Origin: JAGQIB01 sp041393395
GTDB taxonomy: Bacteria > ARS69
DNA length: 64,000 bases
Assembly: GCA_041393395.1 (NCBI GenBank)
Contig: JAWKKG010000007.1
Span: 124,001-188,000 of the forward strand
Direction of reading: 5' to 3'
Below, one piece after another: positions 1 through 8,029 of this stretch (positions within the stretch are counted from its first letter, which is position 1; the number at the start of each line of letters is the position of its first letter). A program made the translations under genes and the position numbers. Under the pieces are notes generated by a model. The model made no database searches. It was not told the DNA's origin and worked only from the letters and a program-made list of their open reading frames with translations.

Positions 1-567
1 CAGGGAAGCGAGACGCTCTCGGCGACACCGCCCACGATCTTCGTTTCCATGCACGCCGACGAACCCGTTTCCGTGATCGAGATCAACAAGGACGGCAACC
101 CGAGCTGGTTCTCGGTGGCGTGCACGTCGGCCGACACGACGTTCCAGTTCGTCGATCCCGATCCGGTCGTGCCCGGCACGTCGAGCTTCTACTACTTGCG
201 GGTGCGCGATGCGACGGACCGGATGTTCTGGGCGAGCCCGGTCTGGGTCGACTTCGTGCAGCCCACCGACACGCCGACCGTGACCGCCGCCGCGCCGGCC
301 GACTGGACGCTCTCCGTTTCCCCGAACCCGGCCCGGGGCGCGACCTCGATCCGACTCGTGGGCCTGCCGGACGCCGCTCCGGCCTCGGTGCGCATCCACG
401 ACGTCTCCGGGCGCCTCGTCCGGAGCCTCGCCGCCGGGGCGGGGAGCGGCCAGGTGACGTGGGACGGGCGCGACGTCTCCGGCCACGAGACCGCCGCCGG
501 CGTCTACTGGGTCGTGGCCCAGAGCGGCGGCCAGATCCAGCACAAGCGCCTGGTGCGGCTCCGGTAG
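1..567 (+). CDS. C-terminal part of a secreted protein with FlgD-like sorting domain (5' end outside window)
   Basis: The frame is open to the left edge, so only the last 188 residues are visible. The final ~90 residues form a FlgD-like Ig/sorting module: a 'SPNP' entry, then DVSGRLVRSL, a WDGRD turn and a GVYW strand, ending in KRLVRLR. The same module ends four other proteins in this window and is typical of exported proteins. The part before it (FYYLRV, then WASPVWVDF) resembles the closing beta-sandwich of CehA/PHP-type metallohydrolases, but that is a weak resemblance only. It converges on the Lon-like protease gene with a 33-bp gap. The enzymatic role cannot be assigned from this fragment; export and surface location are inferred from the tail. 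Confidence 0.75.
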   Translation, partial: QGSETLSATPPTIFVSMHADEPVSVIEINKDGNPSWFSVACTSADTTFQFVDPDPVVPGTSSFYYLRVRDATDRMFWASPVWVDFVQPTDTPTVTAAAPADWTLSVSPNPARGATSIRLVGLPDAAPASVRIHDVSGRLVRSLAAGAGSGQVTWDGRDVSGHETAAGVYWVVAQSGGQIQHKRLVRLR

Positions 568-600
568 GTCCCGCACCCCGGCGTCGGCCGGAGGACCCGC

Positions 601-3036
601 CTAGGACGTGTAGTCGCGCATCGCTCGCGCCATCTCGCGTAGCCGCAGGTCGACCTGGCCGTTGACCGTGCCGCGCGGATACGGACGTTTCCCGTAGCGC
701 TCCCCGGCCGAGACTCCCGTGAGGATCTCGATGCCCTGGTCGATCGTGTGGACCGGGAAGATGTGGAAGCGGCCGTCGCGGACCGCCTGCACGACCCGCT
801 CGGCCAGCATCAACTCCGCCACGTTCGACGCGGGGATCAGCACGCCCTGCTGTCCCGTGAGTCCCATCCGTACGCAGACGTCGAAGAATCCCTCGATCTT
901 CTCGTTCACGCCCCCGATCGGCTGCACGTCGCCCTTCTGATTCACGGATCCGGTGACCGCGAGGTCCTGCCGCAGCGGGAATCCCGAGAGCGCCGAGAGG
1001 ATCGCGTAGATCTCCGTGGACGAGGCGGAGTCGCCGTCCACACCGTGGTACGACTGCTCGAAGCACACGGACGCGGACAGCGTGAGCGGCTTCTCCTGCG
1101 CGTACTTCTGGCGGATGTAGCCGGAGAGGATCTGGATACCCTTGTCGTAGGTACGCCCCGAGAGCTCGGCCTCGCGCTCGATGTTGATGATGCCGGAGTT
1201 GCCCATGGCGACGGAGGCCGTGATCTTGGACGGCAGACCGAACGCGAACTCGCCCGCGTCGAACACCGCGAGGCCGTTCAGCTGGCCGCGCTTCATCCCG
1301 TCGACGTCGATGAAGATCGAGCCTTCCTCGATGAGCTCCTGCATTTTCTCCATCGCGAGCGCGTTGCGATCGTCCTTCGCGTCGAGCGCCTCCTGGACGT
1401 GATCGCTGTCGACCGTTTCCGCGCCCGCGCGCCGCGCGAAGTACGCGGCCTCGCGCACCGCGTCGGCGATCAGGTTGAAACGCGTGGAGATGCGGTTGCG
1501 CCGCCCGGCGAGCCGCACGCCGTACTCCGCGATGCGGGCGACGGCGGTGCGATCGAAGGGCGGGAGCGTCTCCTCCTCCACGAGGCGCTGGACGAAGCGC
1601 CCGTAGTCCACGAGCTGGGTCGCGCCGTTCGGCATCTCGGTATCGAAGTCCGCCCGGACCTTGAAGATCTTGCGGAAGTCATCGTCGTACGCGTGGAGCA
1701 CCGAGTAGGTGTTCACGTCGCCGATGAGGACGACCTTCACGGAGATGCACACCGGCTCGGGCTTCAGCGCCACGGGGCCGAACACGCCCTGGGTCGCGGC
1801 CGGGATCTCCAGGCGCCCGGTGCGGAGCGTGCGCTTGAGCGCGTTCCAGACCGCGGCCGACTCCGAGAAGACGTCGGTGGCGTTGAGGACGAGGTAGCCG
1901 CCGTTCGCGCGGTGGAGGCTGCCCGCGCGGATCTTCGTGTGATCGATCGGCTCCTCGCCGTCCGGATGGACGACCCGATCGATCAGGCCGAACAGCTGCG
2001 ACGCGGTCGGCATGTTCTCGACCACGACCGGAGCGCCCTTGGCCTCCGAGTTGTCGACCACGACGTTGACCGCGTACCGGGTCTCCGCGTCCGACGCGGC
2101 GTCCTCCTCCACTTCCTCTGCCGAGGGGCCTTCCGCCTTGCCCACGAACTCGCTCAGGTGCGCGAGCACGTCGCGTTCCACCTGATCCAGCCACGCCATC
2201 ACCTCCGGGCACTCCCGGAAGTCCTCGCGCACCATCTCCACGCCGCGCGCCGTGACGGGGCCCGCCGTGCTCTGCGCATGTTCCGCGAACCGATGCAGCA
2301 TGTCCGTCTCGATGCGTACGGCCTCGCGCACCACGCTCTGCAGCTCCTCGGAGAGTGGCTTGAGCTTCTCGTGGATCTCCTTCAGCTCGTCGCTCGTGGG
2401 CGAACCGGCCTCGGCGGCCTCGGTCTCCAGCTCGTCGAGGATTTTCGGCTCGCCCTTCCACACGGGCACGACCTGCGGGTTCGCGATCGGACCGGCCTGG
2501 ACCTGCACGAGCGCGAAGCCGGCGGCCTCGACTTTCTTCTCGAACGCCTGGATGCCCTCGCGCTGACGTGTCTTGAAGCGTTCCACGATCGCGTGGCGCT
2601 GGCGAAGGTACTCCTCGCTCTCGAACACCTGGGGCAGGTCGCGCTCGAGCCGGCGCAGCAGCAACTTCATGCGCGCGGCGAGACGTCGGCCGCGGCCCGC
2701 GGGGACCACGAGCGCCTTGGGCCGATCCCGATCCACGAAGTTGTGTACGTAGCAGAGGTCCGGCGGAGTCTCGCGATCGTGATCGAGGCGCTCGAGCACG
2801 GAGCGGATCGTGGTGTTGCGGCCGGTGCCCACGAATCCCGTCACGAAGATGTTGTAGCCGGGAGAGTCCATCTCCAGTCCGAGCTGGATCGCGCGCAGGG
2901 CACGCGCCTGGCCGATGATCTCGCGGTGCGGCTCGAGCTCCGTCGTGTCCGCGAACGGCAGGGAACCGGGGTCGCAGTACCAGCGGAGGTCCTCGGGCGC
3001 GAGCGACGGGTGCGCGGGGGCGGCGTGTTCGGTCAT
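601..3036 (-). CDS. Lon-like ATP-dependent protease (AAA_32 + Lon proteolytic domain)
   Basis: An 811-residue cytoplasmic protease of the Lon-related family that lacks the classic Lon N-domain. A P-loop-like segment GFVGTGRNTT lies at residues 67-76, with Arg where Walker A normally has Lys. A long helical insertion covers roughly residues 100-300. The C-terminal Lon protease domain carries GDSASS with the probable catalytic Ser at about 672, and GGVNEKIEGF with the catalytic Lys at about 713, giving the Ser-Lys dyad. Such enzymes unfold and degrade damaged or regulatory proteins. The ATG start is preceded by AGGAG at good spacing. The gene is transcribed away from mutY (202-bp divergent gap). 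Family assignment is firm; substrates are unknown. Confidence 0.92.
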   Translation of the reverse strand: MTEHAAPAHPSLAPEDLRWYCDPGSLPFADTTELEPHREIIGQARALRAIQLGLEMDSPGYNIFVTGFVGTGRNTTIRSVLERLDHDRETPPDLCYVHNFVDRDRPKALVVPAGRGRRLAARMKLLLRRLERDLPQVFESEEYLRQRHAIVERFKTRQREGIQAFEKKVEAAGFALVQVQAGPIANPQVVPVWKGEPKILDELETEAAEAGSPTSDELKEIHEKLKPLSEELQSVVREAVRIETDMLHRFAEHAQSTAGPVTARGVEMVREDFRECPEVMAWLDQVERDVLAHLSEFVGKAEGPSAEEVEEDAASDAETRYAVNVVVDNSEAKGAPVVVENMPTASQLFGLIDRVVHPDGEEPIDHTKIRAGSLHRANGGYLVLNATDVFSESAAVWNALKRTLRTGRLEIPAATQGVFGPVALKPEPVCISVKVVLIGDVNTYSVLHAYDDDFRKIFKVRADFDTEMPNGATQLVDYGRFVQRLVEEETLPPFDRTAVARIAEYGVRLAGRRNRISTRFNLIADAVREAAYFARRAGAETVDSDHVQEALDAKDDRNALAMEKMQELIEEGSIFIDVDGMKRGQLNGLAVFDAGEFAFGLPSKITASVAMGNSGIINIEREAELSGRTYDKGIQILSGYIRQKYAQEKPLTLSASVCFEQSYHGVDGDSASSTEIYAILSALSGFPLRQDLAVTGSVNQKGDVQPIGGVNEKIEGFFDVCVRMGLTGQQGVLIPASNVAELMLAERVVQAVRDGRFHIFPVHTIDQGIEILTGVSAGERYGKRPYPRGTVNGQVDLRLREMARAMRDYTS

Positions 3037-3095
3037 GGGTCTCCTCGCGAGGGGGTGGCGCCGGGCCGGGGCCCGCGCCGGAGTCGAAGGGGAGG

Positions 3096-3124
3096 ATCAT
3101 ACCGGGACCTTGCGGACCTTACGA
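3096..3124 (-). promoter_or_regulatory. Possible promoter of the Lon-like gene
   Basis: On the minus strand TATGAT (3101-3096) is a good -10 hexamer about 60 bp upstream of the Lon-like start. The -35 position at 17 bp spacing reads TCGTAA, a poor match, so this is tentative. Confidence 0.25.
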
Positions 3125-3238
3125 GACCCCGACCGCCTCGGCTCGACTCCGCCCCGGGGCGGCCCTCCCCGCGGAGGGCCGGTGGATGCTGTTCGGGAGT
3201 CGTCGGGCCACCTAGACTGCCCCGGGGAGGGCAGCTCG

Positions 3239-4411
3239 TTGACGAACGCAGCGGGAGAGAAATCGGTCCGTGTCGCCGGCTCGTCGGGGCGCCCCCCGGC
3301 CGTGGCCGGCGTGCGGCGACGCCTGATCGACTGGTACCGGCGTGCGGCGCGGGACCTCCCGTGGCGCCGCGACCCCACGCCCTGGAACGTCTGGGTATCC
3401 GAGATCATGCTGCAGCAGACCCGCGTGGATACCGTGATCCCGTACTGGTCGCGGTTCCTGGCCCGCTTTCCGGATCCCGCCGCGCTCGCCGCGGCCTCCG
3501 AGGAGGAGGTCCTGGAGGCGTGGAGCGGGCTCGGTTACTACCGCCGGGCGCGGATGTTGCGCGAGGGAGCGCGCGCCGTGGTGGAGCGGTTCGGCGGCGA
3601 GGTGCCGCGCGCGGACAGCGACGTCCGGGCGCTTCCCGGCGTGGGGCGGTACACCGCCGGCGCGATTCGCTCGATCGCGCATGGGGAGCGGGCGCCGCTG
3701 GTGGACGGCAACGTCGCGCGGGTGCTCTCTCGCGTGTTCGGCGTCGCCGGCGACGTTTCCAAGGCCGCGACCGCGCGCGTGCTGTGGCGGATCGCGACGG
3801 ACCTCGTGGCGGAAGACGTTCCCGGTGACGTGAACCAGGCGCAGATGGAACTCGGCGCGCTCGTCTGCCTTCCGAACGGCGCTCCCCGCTGCGAAGAGTG
3901 TCCGCTCGCCGAGCTCTGCGTGGCGCGCCTCGAGAATCGGATCGCGGAGCTGCCGCAGTTGCCGCCGAAGCGCGCGAACGTCGACGTGCGGCGCGTGGTT
4001 CTGCTCGTCACGGACGCGCAGGGCCGGGTGCTGCTTCGCCGTCGCCGCGAGGACGAGCTTCTGCCCGGTCTGTGGGATCTGCCGGGCGCCTTCACCGGAG
4101 TGGGCGGCGATCTTTCCTCGGATCTCGGGTATGCGGCGTCGCTCCTTCCGTTCCCGGTGCAGGCCGGAGAGGTGCTCGGCACGTTGCGTCACGCGATCAC
4201 GTACCGGCGAATCTCGCTGGAGATCCGGGCGGCGGCGCCGGCCCGCGACGCCGCCCGCGCGGCCCGCGGCACCGACGGGGCGGAGCTCGCCTGGGAGGCA
4301 CCGCTCGCCGCCGCGGCCCGCGCGCTCTCGTCCCCGGCCCGCCGCATCGTCACGCGCTGGGCGGGGGCGCCTCCGCGGGGGCCGAGGGCGGATTCCGGGC
4401 CGCGTTCTTGA
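3239..4411 (+). CDS. mutY: A/G-specific adenine DNA glycosylase
   Basis: MutY removes adenine mispaired with 8-oxoguanine in base-excision repair. The 390-residue product shows the HhH-GPD fold: the catalytic Glu in SEIMLQQTRV, the hairpin LPGVGRYTAGAI, and the catalytic Asp in PLVDGNVARVL. A [4Fe-4S] cluster motif follows with spacing C-X7-C-X2-C-X5-C (CLPNGAPRCEECPLAELC), one residue longer in the first interval than the textbook form. The C-terminal ~110 residues are the Nudix-like 8-oxoG recognition domain. I chose TTG 3239 because GGGGAGGG lies just upstream and it gives a normal MutY N-terminus; GTG 3302 or 3311 are alternatives. The stop codon lies inside the -35 box of the next gene's promoter. 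Confidence 0.92.
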   Translation: MTNAAGEKSVRVAGSSGRPPAVAGVRRRLIDWYRRAARDLPWRRDPTPWNVWVSEIMLQQTRVDTVIPYWSRFLARFPDPAALAAASEEEVLEAWSGLGYYRRARMLREGARAVVERFGGEVPRADSDVRALPGVGRYTAGAIRSIAHGERAPLVDGNVARVLSRVFGVAGDVSKAATARVLWRIATDLVAEDVPGDVNQAQMELGALVCLPNGAPRCEECPLAELCVARLENRIAELPQLPPKRANVDVRRVVLLVTDAQGRVLLRRRREDELLPGLWDLPGAFTGVGGDLSSDLGYAASLLPFPVQAGEVLGTLRHAITYRRISLEIRAAAPARDAARAARGTDGAELAWEAPLAAAARALSSPARRIVTRWAGAPPRGPRADSGPRS

Positions 4412-4436
4412 CCGAAACCGGACCGGCGGGTATGCT
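4408..4436 (+). promoter_or_regulatory. Promoter of the acyl-CoA dehydrogenase gene
   Basis: TTGACC (4408-4413), a 17-bp spacer, then TATGCT (4431-4436): near-consensus sigma-70 elements. Predicted transcription start is near 4443, leaving a leader of about 77 nt. The mutY stop codon (4409-4411) sits inside the -35 hexamer. Confidence 0.55.
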
Positions 4437-4519
4437 TCAAGCAATGTTCGGTGCCCACAAGTCCATGTAAATCAATCGGTTATCGGGCCAAGCCGGCGGC
4501 CCGGTCCAGGAGAGCTTCC

Positions 4520-5737
4520 ATGTCCACGACGTCCGCCCCGACCGCCGCCCAGGGCCCCAGTTTCCTGCTCAGCGCCGAGCAGGAGGAGATCCGGAAGCTC
4601 GCGCGGGACTTCGCCGACAAGGAGATCACGCCGGTCGTGGCCGAGCATCACGACCGCGAAGGCCAGTTCCCGCACGAGATCGCGAAGAAGGCGTGGGAGC
4701 TCGGCCTCATGAACTGCATCCTGCCCGAGGAGTACGGCGGGATCGGACTCGGCGCGTTCGACGAGTGCCTGATCGCGGAGGAGCTCGCGCACGGTTGCAT
4801 GGGCATCTCGCTCTCCATCATGGCGAACAACCTCGCCATCGTGCCCACGAAGCTCGCGGGTACGGACGCGCAGAAGAAGAAGTACCTCGGCATGCTTGCC
4901 GACGCACCGGTCCACTGTGCCTACGCGCTCTCCGAGCCGGACGCGGGTTCCGATCCGGCCAGCCTCAAGACCACGGCCGTGAAGAAGGGCGACAAGTACA
5001 TCCTGAACGGCGTCAAGCGCTGGATCACCGGCGCGGGCGTCGCGGACTGGTTCGTGGTGTTCGCGACCACGGATGCGGCCGCGAAGCATCGCGGCGTGTC
5101 GGCTTTCCTCGTGGAGAAGGACTTCCCCGGCGTGTCCCTCGGCAAGAAAGAGGACATGATGGGGCAGCGCGCGTCGTACACGTGCGACATCAACATGGAC
5201 GAGGCGGAGATCCCGGCCGAGAACCTCCTGGGCGAGGAGGGTACCGGCTTCTACACCGCGATGCGTACGTTCCAGCACACGCGGCCCGCGATCGCGGCCG
5301 GCGCGGTGGGCGTGTCGCAGAACGCGCTGGACCACTCCCTCCGCTACGCGATCGAGCGCAAGACGTTCGGGACCTCCATCGGCAATCACCAGTCCGTGCA
5401 GTTCCTGCTCGCCGACATGCAGCGCGACATCGTGGCCGGTCGTCTGCTCACGTGGAACGCCGCGTGGCGCGTGGACCAGGGGCTGGACAACAACATGGAA
5501 GTCGCGATCGCGAAGCTGTTCTGCTCGGACAACGCGATGCGGATCACGACGGACGCGGTCCAGATCTTCGGCGGCTACGGCTACTCGCGCGAGTACCCCG
5601 TGGAGAAGCTCATGCGCGACGTGAAGGTCACGCAGATCTACGAGGGCACGAGCCAGGTGCAGAAGATCGTGATCGGGCGCACCGTCCTCCGCGACATGGC
5701 CAAGAAGATGGGCGTGGACGTGAAGGAGATCCGGTGA
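4520..5737 (+). CDS. Acyl-CoA dehydrogenase
   Basis: FAD-dependent enzyme introducing the alpha-beta double bond into acyl-CoA thioesters (fatty acid or branched-chain amino acid breakdown), passing electrons to ETF. The 405-residue product has the normal family length and order: N-terminal helical domain (FLLSAEQEEIRKLARDFA), middle beta domain with CAYALSEPDAGSD and KRWITGAGVADW, and C-terminal helices with ERKTFGTSIGNHQ and FGGYGYSREYP. The catalytic Glu is in QIYEGTSQVQK. The start ATG 4520 has GGAG upstream. It is probably transcribed from its own promoter just upstream. Chain-length preference cannot be read from the sequence; the short/medium-chain group looks most likely. Confidence 0.93.
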   Translation: MSTTSAPTAAQGPSFLLSAEQEEIRKLARDFADKEITPVVAEHHDREGQFPHEIAKKAWELGLMNCILPEEYGGIGLGAFDECLIAEELAHGCMGISLSIMANNLAIVPTKLAGTDAQKKKYLGMLADAPVHCAYALSEPDAGSDPASLKTTAVKKGDKYILNGVKRWITGAGVADWFVVFATTDAAAKHRGVSAFLVEKDFPGVSLGKKEDMMGQRASYTCDINMDEAEIPAENLLGEEGTGFYTAMRTFQHTRPAIAAGAVGVSQNALDHSLRYAIERKTFGTSIGNHQSVQFLLADMQRDIVAGRLLTWNAAWRVDQGLDNNMEVAIAKLFCSDNAMRITTDAVQIFGGYGYSREYPVEKLMRDVKVTQIYEGTSQVQKIVIGRTVLRDMAKKMGVDVKEIR

Positions 5738-5769
5738 CCGGCAAGGCGCGAGCCGGAAGCAAGCGAGGC

Positions 5770-5793
5770 GGCCCGGGGGGAGACTCCCGGGCC
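5770..5793 (+). terminator. GC-rich hairpin between acyl-CoA dehydrogenase and the ATL gene
   Basis: GGCCCGGG (5770-5777) and CCCGGGCC (5786-5793) form a perfect 8-bp stem around an 8-nt loop. No T-tract follows, so it may be a terminator, an attenuator or an RNA-stabilising hairpin. Confidence 0.35.
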
Positions 5794-5823
5794 GTTCGTG
5801 CGTCCGGGCCGTCCTGCCCCGGG

Positions 5824-6153
5824 GTGGCTGCGCGGGCGGCGGCGAAAGCGCGAAGCCTCTCCGTGCACGAACGGGTGTGGAACGTCGTGCGGCAGGTGCC
5901 CGCCGGCCGGGTCGTGTCGTACGGTCAGGTCGCCCGCATGGTCGGCACCACGCCGCGAATCGTGGGCTTCGCGATGGGCTCCTGCCCGGACGACGTCCCG
6001 TGGCAGCGCGTCGTGAACTCGCGCGGCGAGATCAGTCAGCGCTCGGCGGGAGACGGTGCGGCGCGCCAGCGTCGCAAGCTGCGCGGCGAGGGAGTCACGA
6101 TCGATCGGCGCGGGCGGATCGACCTCGAGGAGTTCGGCTGGCTCGGGGAGTAG
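5824..6153 (+). CDS. Alkyltransferase-like protein (ATL), MGMT family without the acceptor cysteine
   Basis: The 109-residue product is the isolated DNA-binding half of O6-alkylguanine-DNA alkyltransferase: VWNVVRQVPAGRVVSYGQVA, the helix-turn-helix region, and the active-site loop. The loop reads PWQRVVNSRGEIS where true MGMT has PCHRV, so the acceptor Cys is Trp (about residue 60) and the His is Gln. ATL proteins bind O6-alkylguanine, block repair of it by other routes and hand the lesion to nucleotide excision repair. GTG 5824 is the preferred start; GTG 5863 is possible. A GTG at 5734 overlaps the upstream stop but would add 30 unlikely residues across a strong hairpin. Confidence 0.85.
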   Translation: MAARAAAKARSLSVHERVWNVVRQVPAGRVVSYGQVARMVGTTPRIVGFAMGSCPDDVPWQRVVNSRGEISQRSAGDGAARQRRKLRGEGVTIDRRGRIDLEEFGWLGE

Positions 6154-6175
6154 GGAGCCGGTCGCGGTCGTCGCG

Positions 6176-8029
6176 TTAGCGGTCTCCGGGCAGGGGCTCG
6201 CGGTCGCGCATCGCGGCCGCGCCCGTCGAATCGCCCGCGGCCTCCCGCGCGATCGCCAGGTTGTACCGAACCACGGCGGATTCCGGCGCCAGCGCGAGCG
6301 CCTCCCGCAGGTCCCGCACGGCGCCCGCCGCGTCGCCGATCGCGAGCCGGGCCGCGCCGAGGTCGTTCCGGAACTGGGCGTTGCGCGGCTCGAGTCGCGC
6401 CGCCTCCTCGTACCGCGGGATCGCGAGATCCGGTCGCCCGCTTCGCTCGTGCACCTTGCCCAGGTCGTAGTGCGCGATCGCCGACGCCGGGTCCCGGGCG
6501 AGCGCGTCGCCGTAGTGTCGGCGCGCGGCCGCGAAGTCGCCGCGATCGAACGCGACGTTGCCGAGATTCACGTGCGGCTCGGCGGACTCGGGGGCGAGCT
6601 CGGCCGCCCGCAGGAACGCCCGGACCGCTTCGTCCGGTCTCCCCAGCGCCCGCTCCACGTTGCCGAGGTTGTTGTACGCGAGCGGATCGTCCGGAGCGAT
6701 CTCCCGCGCCCGCTCGTACGCGATGCGCGCGGCGTCGAGCTGGCCGGCGGTCTGCAGGGCGAGGCCGCGCTGGAACTGTGGACGGGCCTTGTCCGGGGAC
6801 TTGCGCGCGGCATCGGACCAGAGCGCGAGTTCGCTGTCCCACACCTGGAGTCGCGCGTGGGTGGTGACGGCGAGCGCCACGATCGTAGTTGCCGCGAGCG
6901 CCACGCGAAGCGTTCGGGGCCGCGGCAGCGACGTAACGAGCGACGCCAGACCGAGCAGACCCCAGGCGAGCGGAAGGTACGCGCGGTGCTCGAACGCGAG
7001 GTCGCGACTCGGCACGAGGCTCGAGCTCGGGAGCAGGGTCAGCGCGGCGAGCGCTCCGCCGAGCGCGAGGACCGGAAGTCGTCGGCGCAGTCGCACGAGC
7101 AGGATCAGGATCGACACGAGAACCACGGCCGGAAGGAGGAACGCGGGGCCGGCGGCCGTGGTCACGCGCGTGATGTCGTGGTCCAGGTTCAGGCCGGTCG
7201 GCCACAGGGCGAGACGCGCGTAGAGCAGCCAGACCTTCGGCTGGGTCAGCAGGTAGGTCGCGCGGGCGGCGCTCGCCGTCGCCGTCGCCACGGACTCGAC
7301 CTCGAGCTGTCCGAGCGGCTGGGCGGCGCGCGGGGCGAGCTGGATCATGCGTCCGGCGCACAGGAGCAGGATCGGCACGAGTGCCGCGCCGAGACGTCGG
7401 AGGTTCGCGCGCGGCGGCAGCAGCCATTCGCGCAGCAGGATCGCGACCGGCAGCAGCACCACGACGTGTTTCGTGGCGACTCCGAGAGCGCCGGCCGCCC
7501 AGAGGACGAAGAGCCACGCCGCTCGGGATCCGGAGGATGTGTCGCGAGCGCGCTCCCATCCGAGCATCGCGAGCAGGAAGAAGAGCGCGGCCAGAGACGT
7601 CGATCGCTGGGTGACGTACGCGACCGCCTGCGTCGCCAGCGGGTGCGCCGCGAAGACCGCGGCGCAGAACGCCGCGAGCGCGGTCCGCGGGCGTCCGCCG
7701 GCGGGGGAGAGCCAGCGTCGGGCGAGCGCGAACAGGAGCAACGCGTTGATCGCGTGGATCAAGGTATTCAGCGCGTGATAGGCGCGTGGGGCGTCGCCGA
7801 CGAACCGGTACTGGATCGCCCAGGTCCACAGCGAAACCGGTCCCCGGTAGCTCGAGGCCGGGACCTCGGGAGCGAGACTCGTCACTCCCGGCCACAGGAG
7901 CTCCGCGAGGTCGTCGAAGTGCCAGGGATCGTCCCAGGTGGGCGCGTACAGAGCGAACGTGCCGATCAGGAGCACGGCGCAAAGGAGCAGCACGGTCCGG
8001 CGTTGTCGGTCCGTCTCGGTGCGCCTCAT
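6176..8029 (-). CDS. Polytopic membrane protein with C-terminal TPRs (TMTC-like O-glycosyltransferase candidate)
   Basis: A 617-residue protein. Residues 10-30 form the first membrane segment, followed by an acidic luminal loop with FDDLAELLWPG, then about nine more hydrophobic segments up to about residue 390 (ALNTLIHAINALLLFALARR, then VVVLLPVAILLREWLL). The last ~220 residues are at least six TPRs (PLAYNNLGNVERALGRPDEA; AEPHVNLGNVAFDRGDFAAA; AIAHYDLGKVHERSGRPDLA). This is the layout of TMTC/PMT-like lipid-linked-sugar transferases in bacteria and eukaryotes. Its ATG overlaps the kinase stop (ATGA, 8026-8029) and it has no ribosome binding site of its own, so it is translationally coupled to the kinase. 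Transferase activity is inference from architecture; a donor or acceptor cannot be named. Confidence 0.8.
   Translation of the reverse strand: MRRTETDRQRRTVLLLCAVLLIGTFALYAPTWDDPWHFDDLAELLWPGVTSLAPEVPASSYRGPVSLWTWAIQYRFVGDAPRAYHALNTLIHAINALLLFALARRWLSPAGGRPRTALAAFCAAVFAAHPLATQAVAYVTQRSTSLAALFFLLAMLGWERARDTSSGSRAAWLFVLWAAGALGVATKHVVVLLPVAILLREWLLPPRANLRRLGAALVPILLLCAGRMIQLAPRAAQPLGQLEVESVATATASAARATYLLTQPKVWLLYARLALWPTGLNLDHDITRVTTAAGPAFLLPAVVLVSILILLVRLRRRLPVLALGGALAALTLLPSSSLVPSRDLAFEHRAYLPLAWGLLGLASLVTSLPRPRTLRVALAATTIVALAVTTHARLQVWDSELALWSDAARKSPDKARPQFQRGLALQTAGQLDAARIAYERAREIAPDDPLAYNNLGNVERALGRPDEAVRAFLRAAELAPESAEPHVNLGNVAFDRGDFAAARRHYGDALARDPASAIAHYDLGKVHERSGRPDLAIPRYEEAARLEPRNAQFRNDLGAARLAIGDAAGAVRDLREALALAPESAVVRYNLAIAREAAGDSTGAAAMRDREPLPGDR

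Noticed and set aside
748..3828. Long open frame on the strand opposite the Lon-like gene
   Set aside because: Arg/Glu/Val-rich translation with no domain; a mirror of the GC-rich coding strand. The opposite frame has clear Lon motifs.
5734..5823. GTG 5734 overlapping the acyl-CoA dehydrogenase stop as start of the ATL gene
   Set aside because: It would add a Gly/Arg-rich stretch across a strong hairpin with no family counterpart; GTG 5824 gives normal ATL length.
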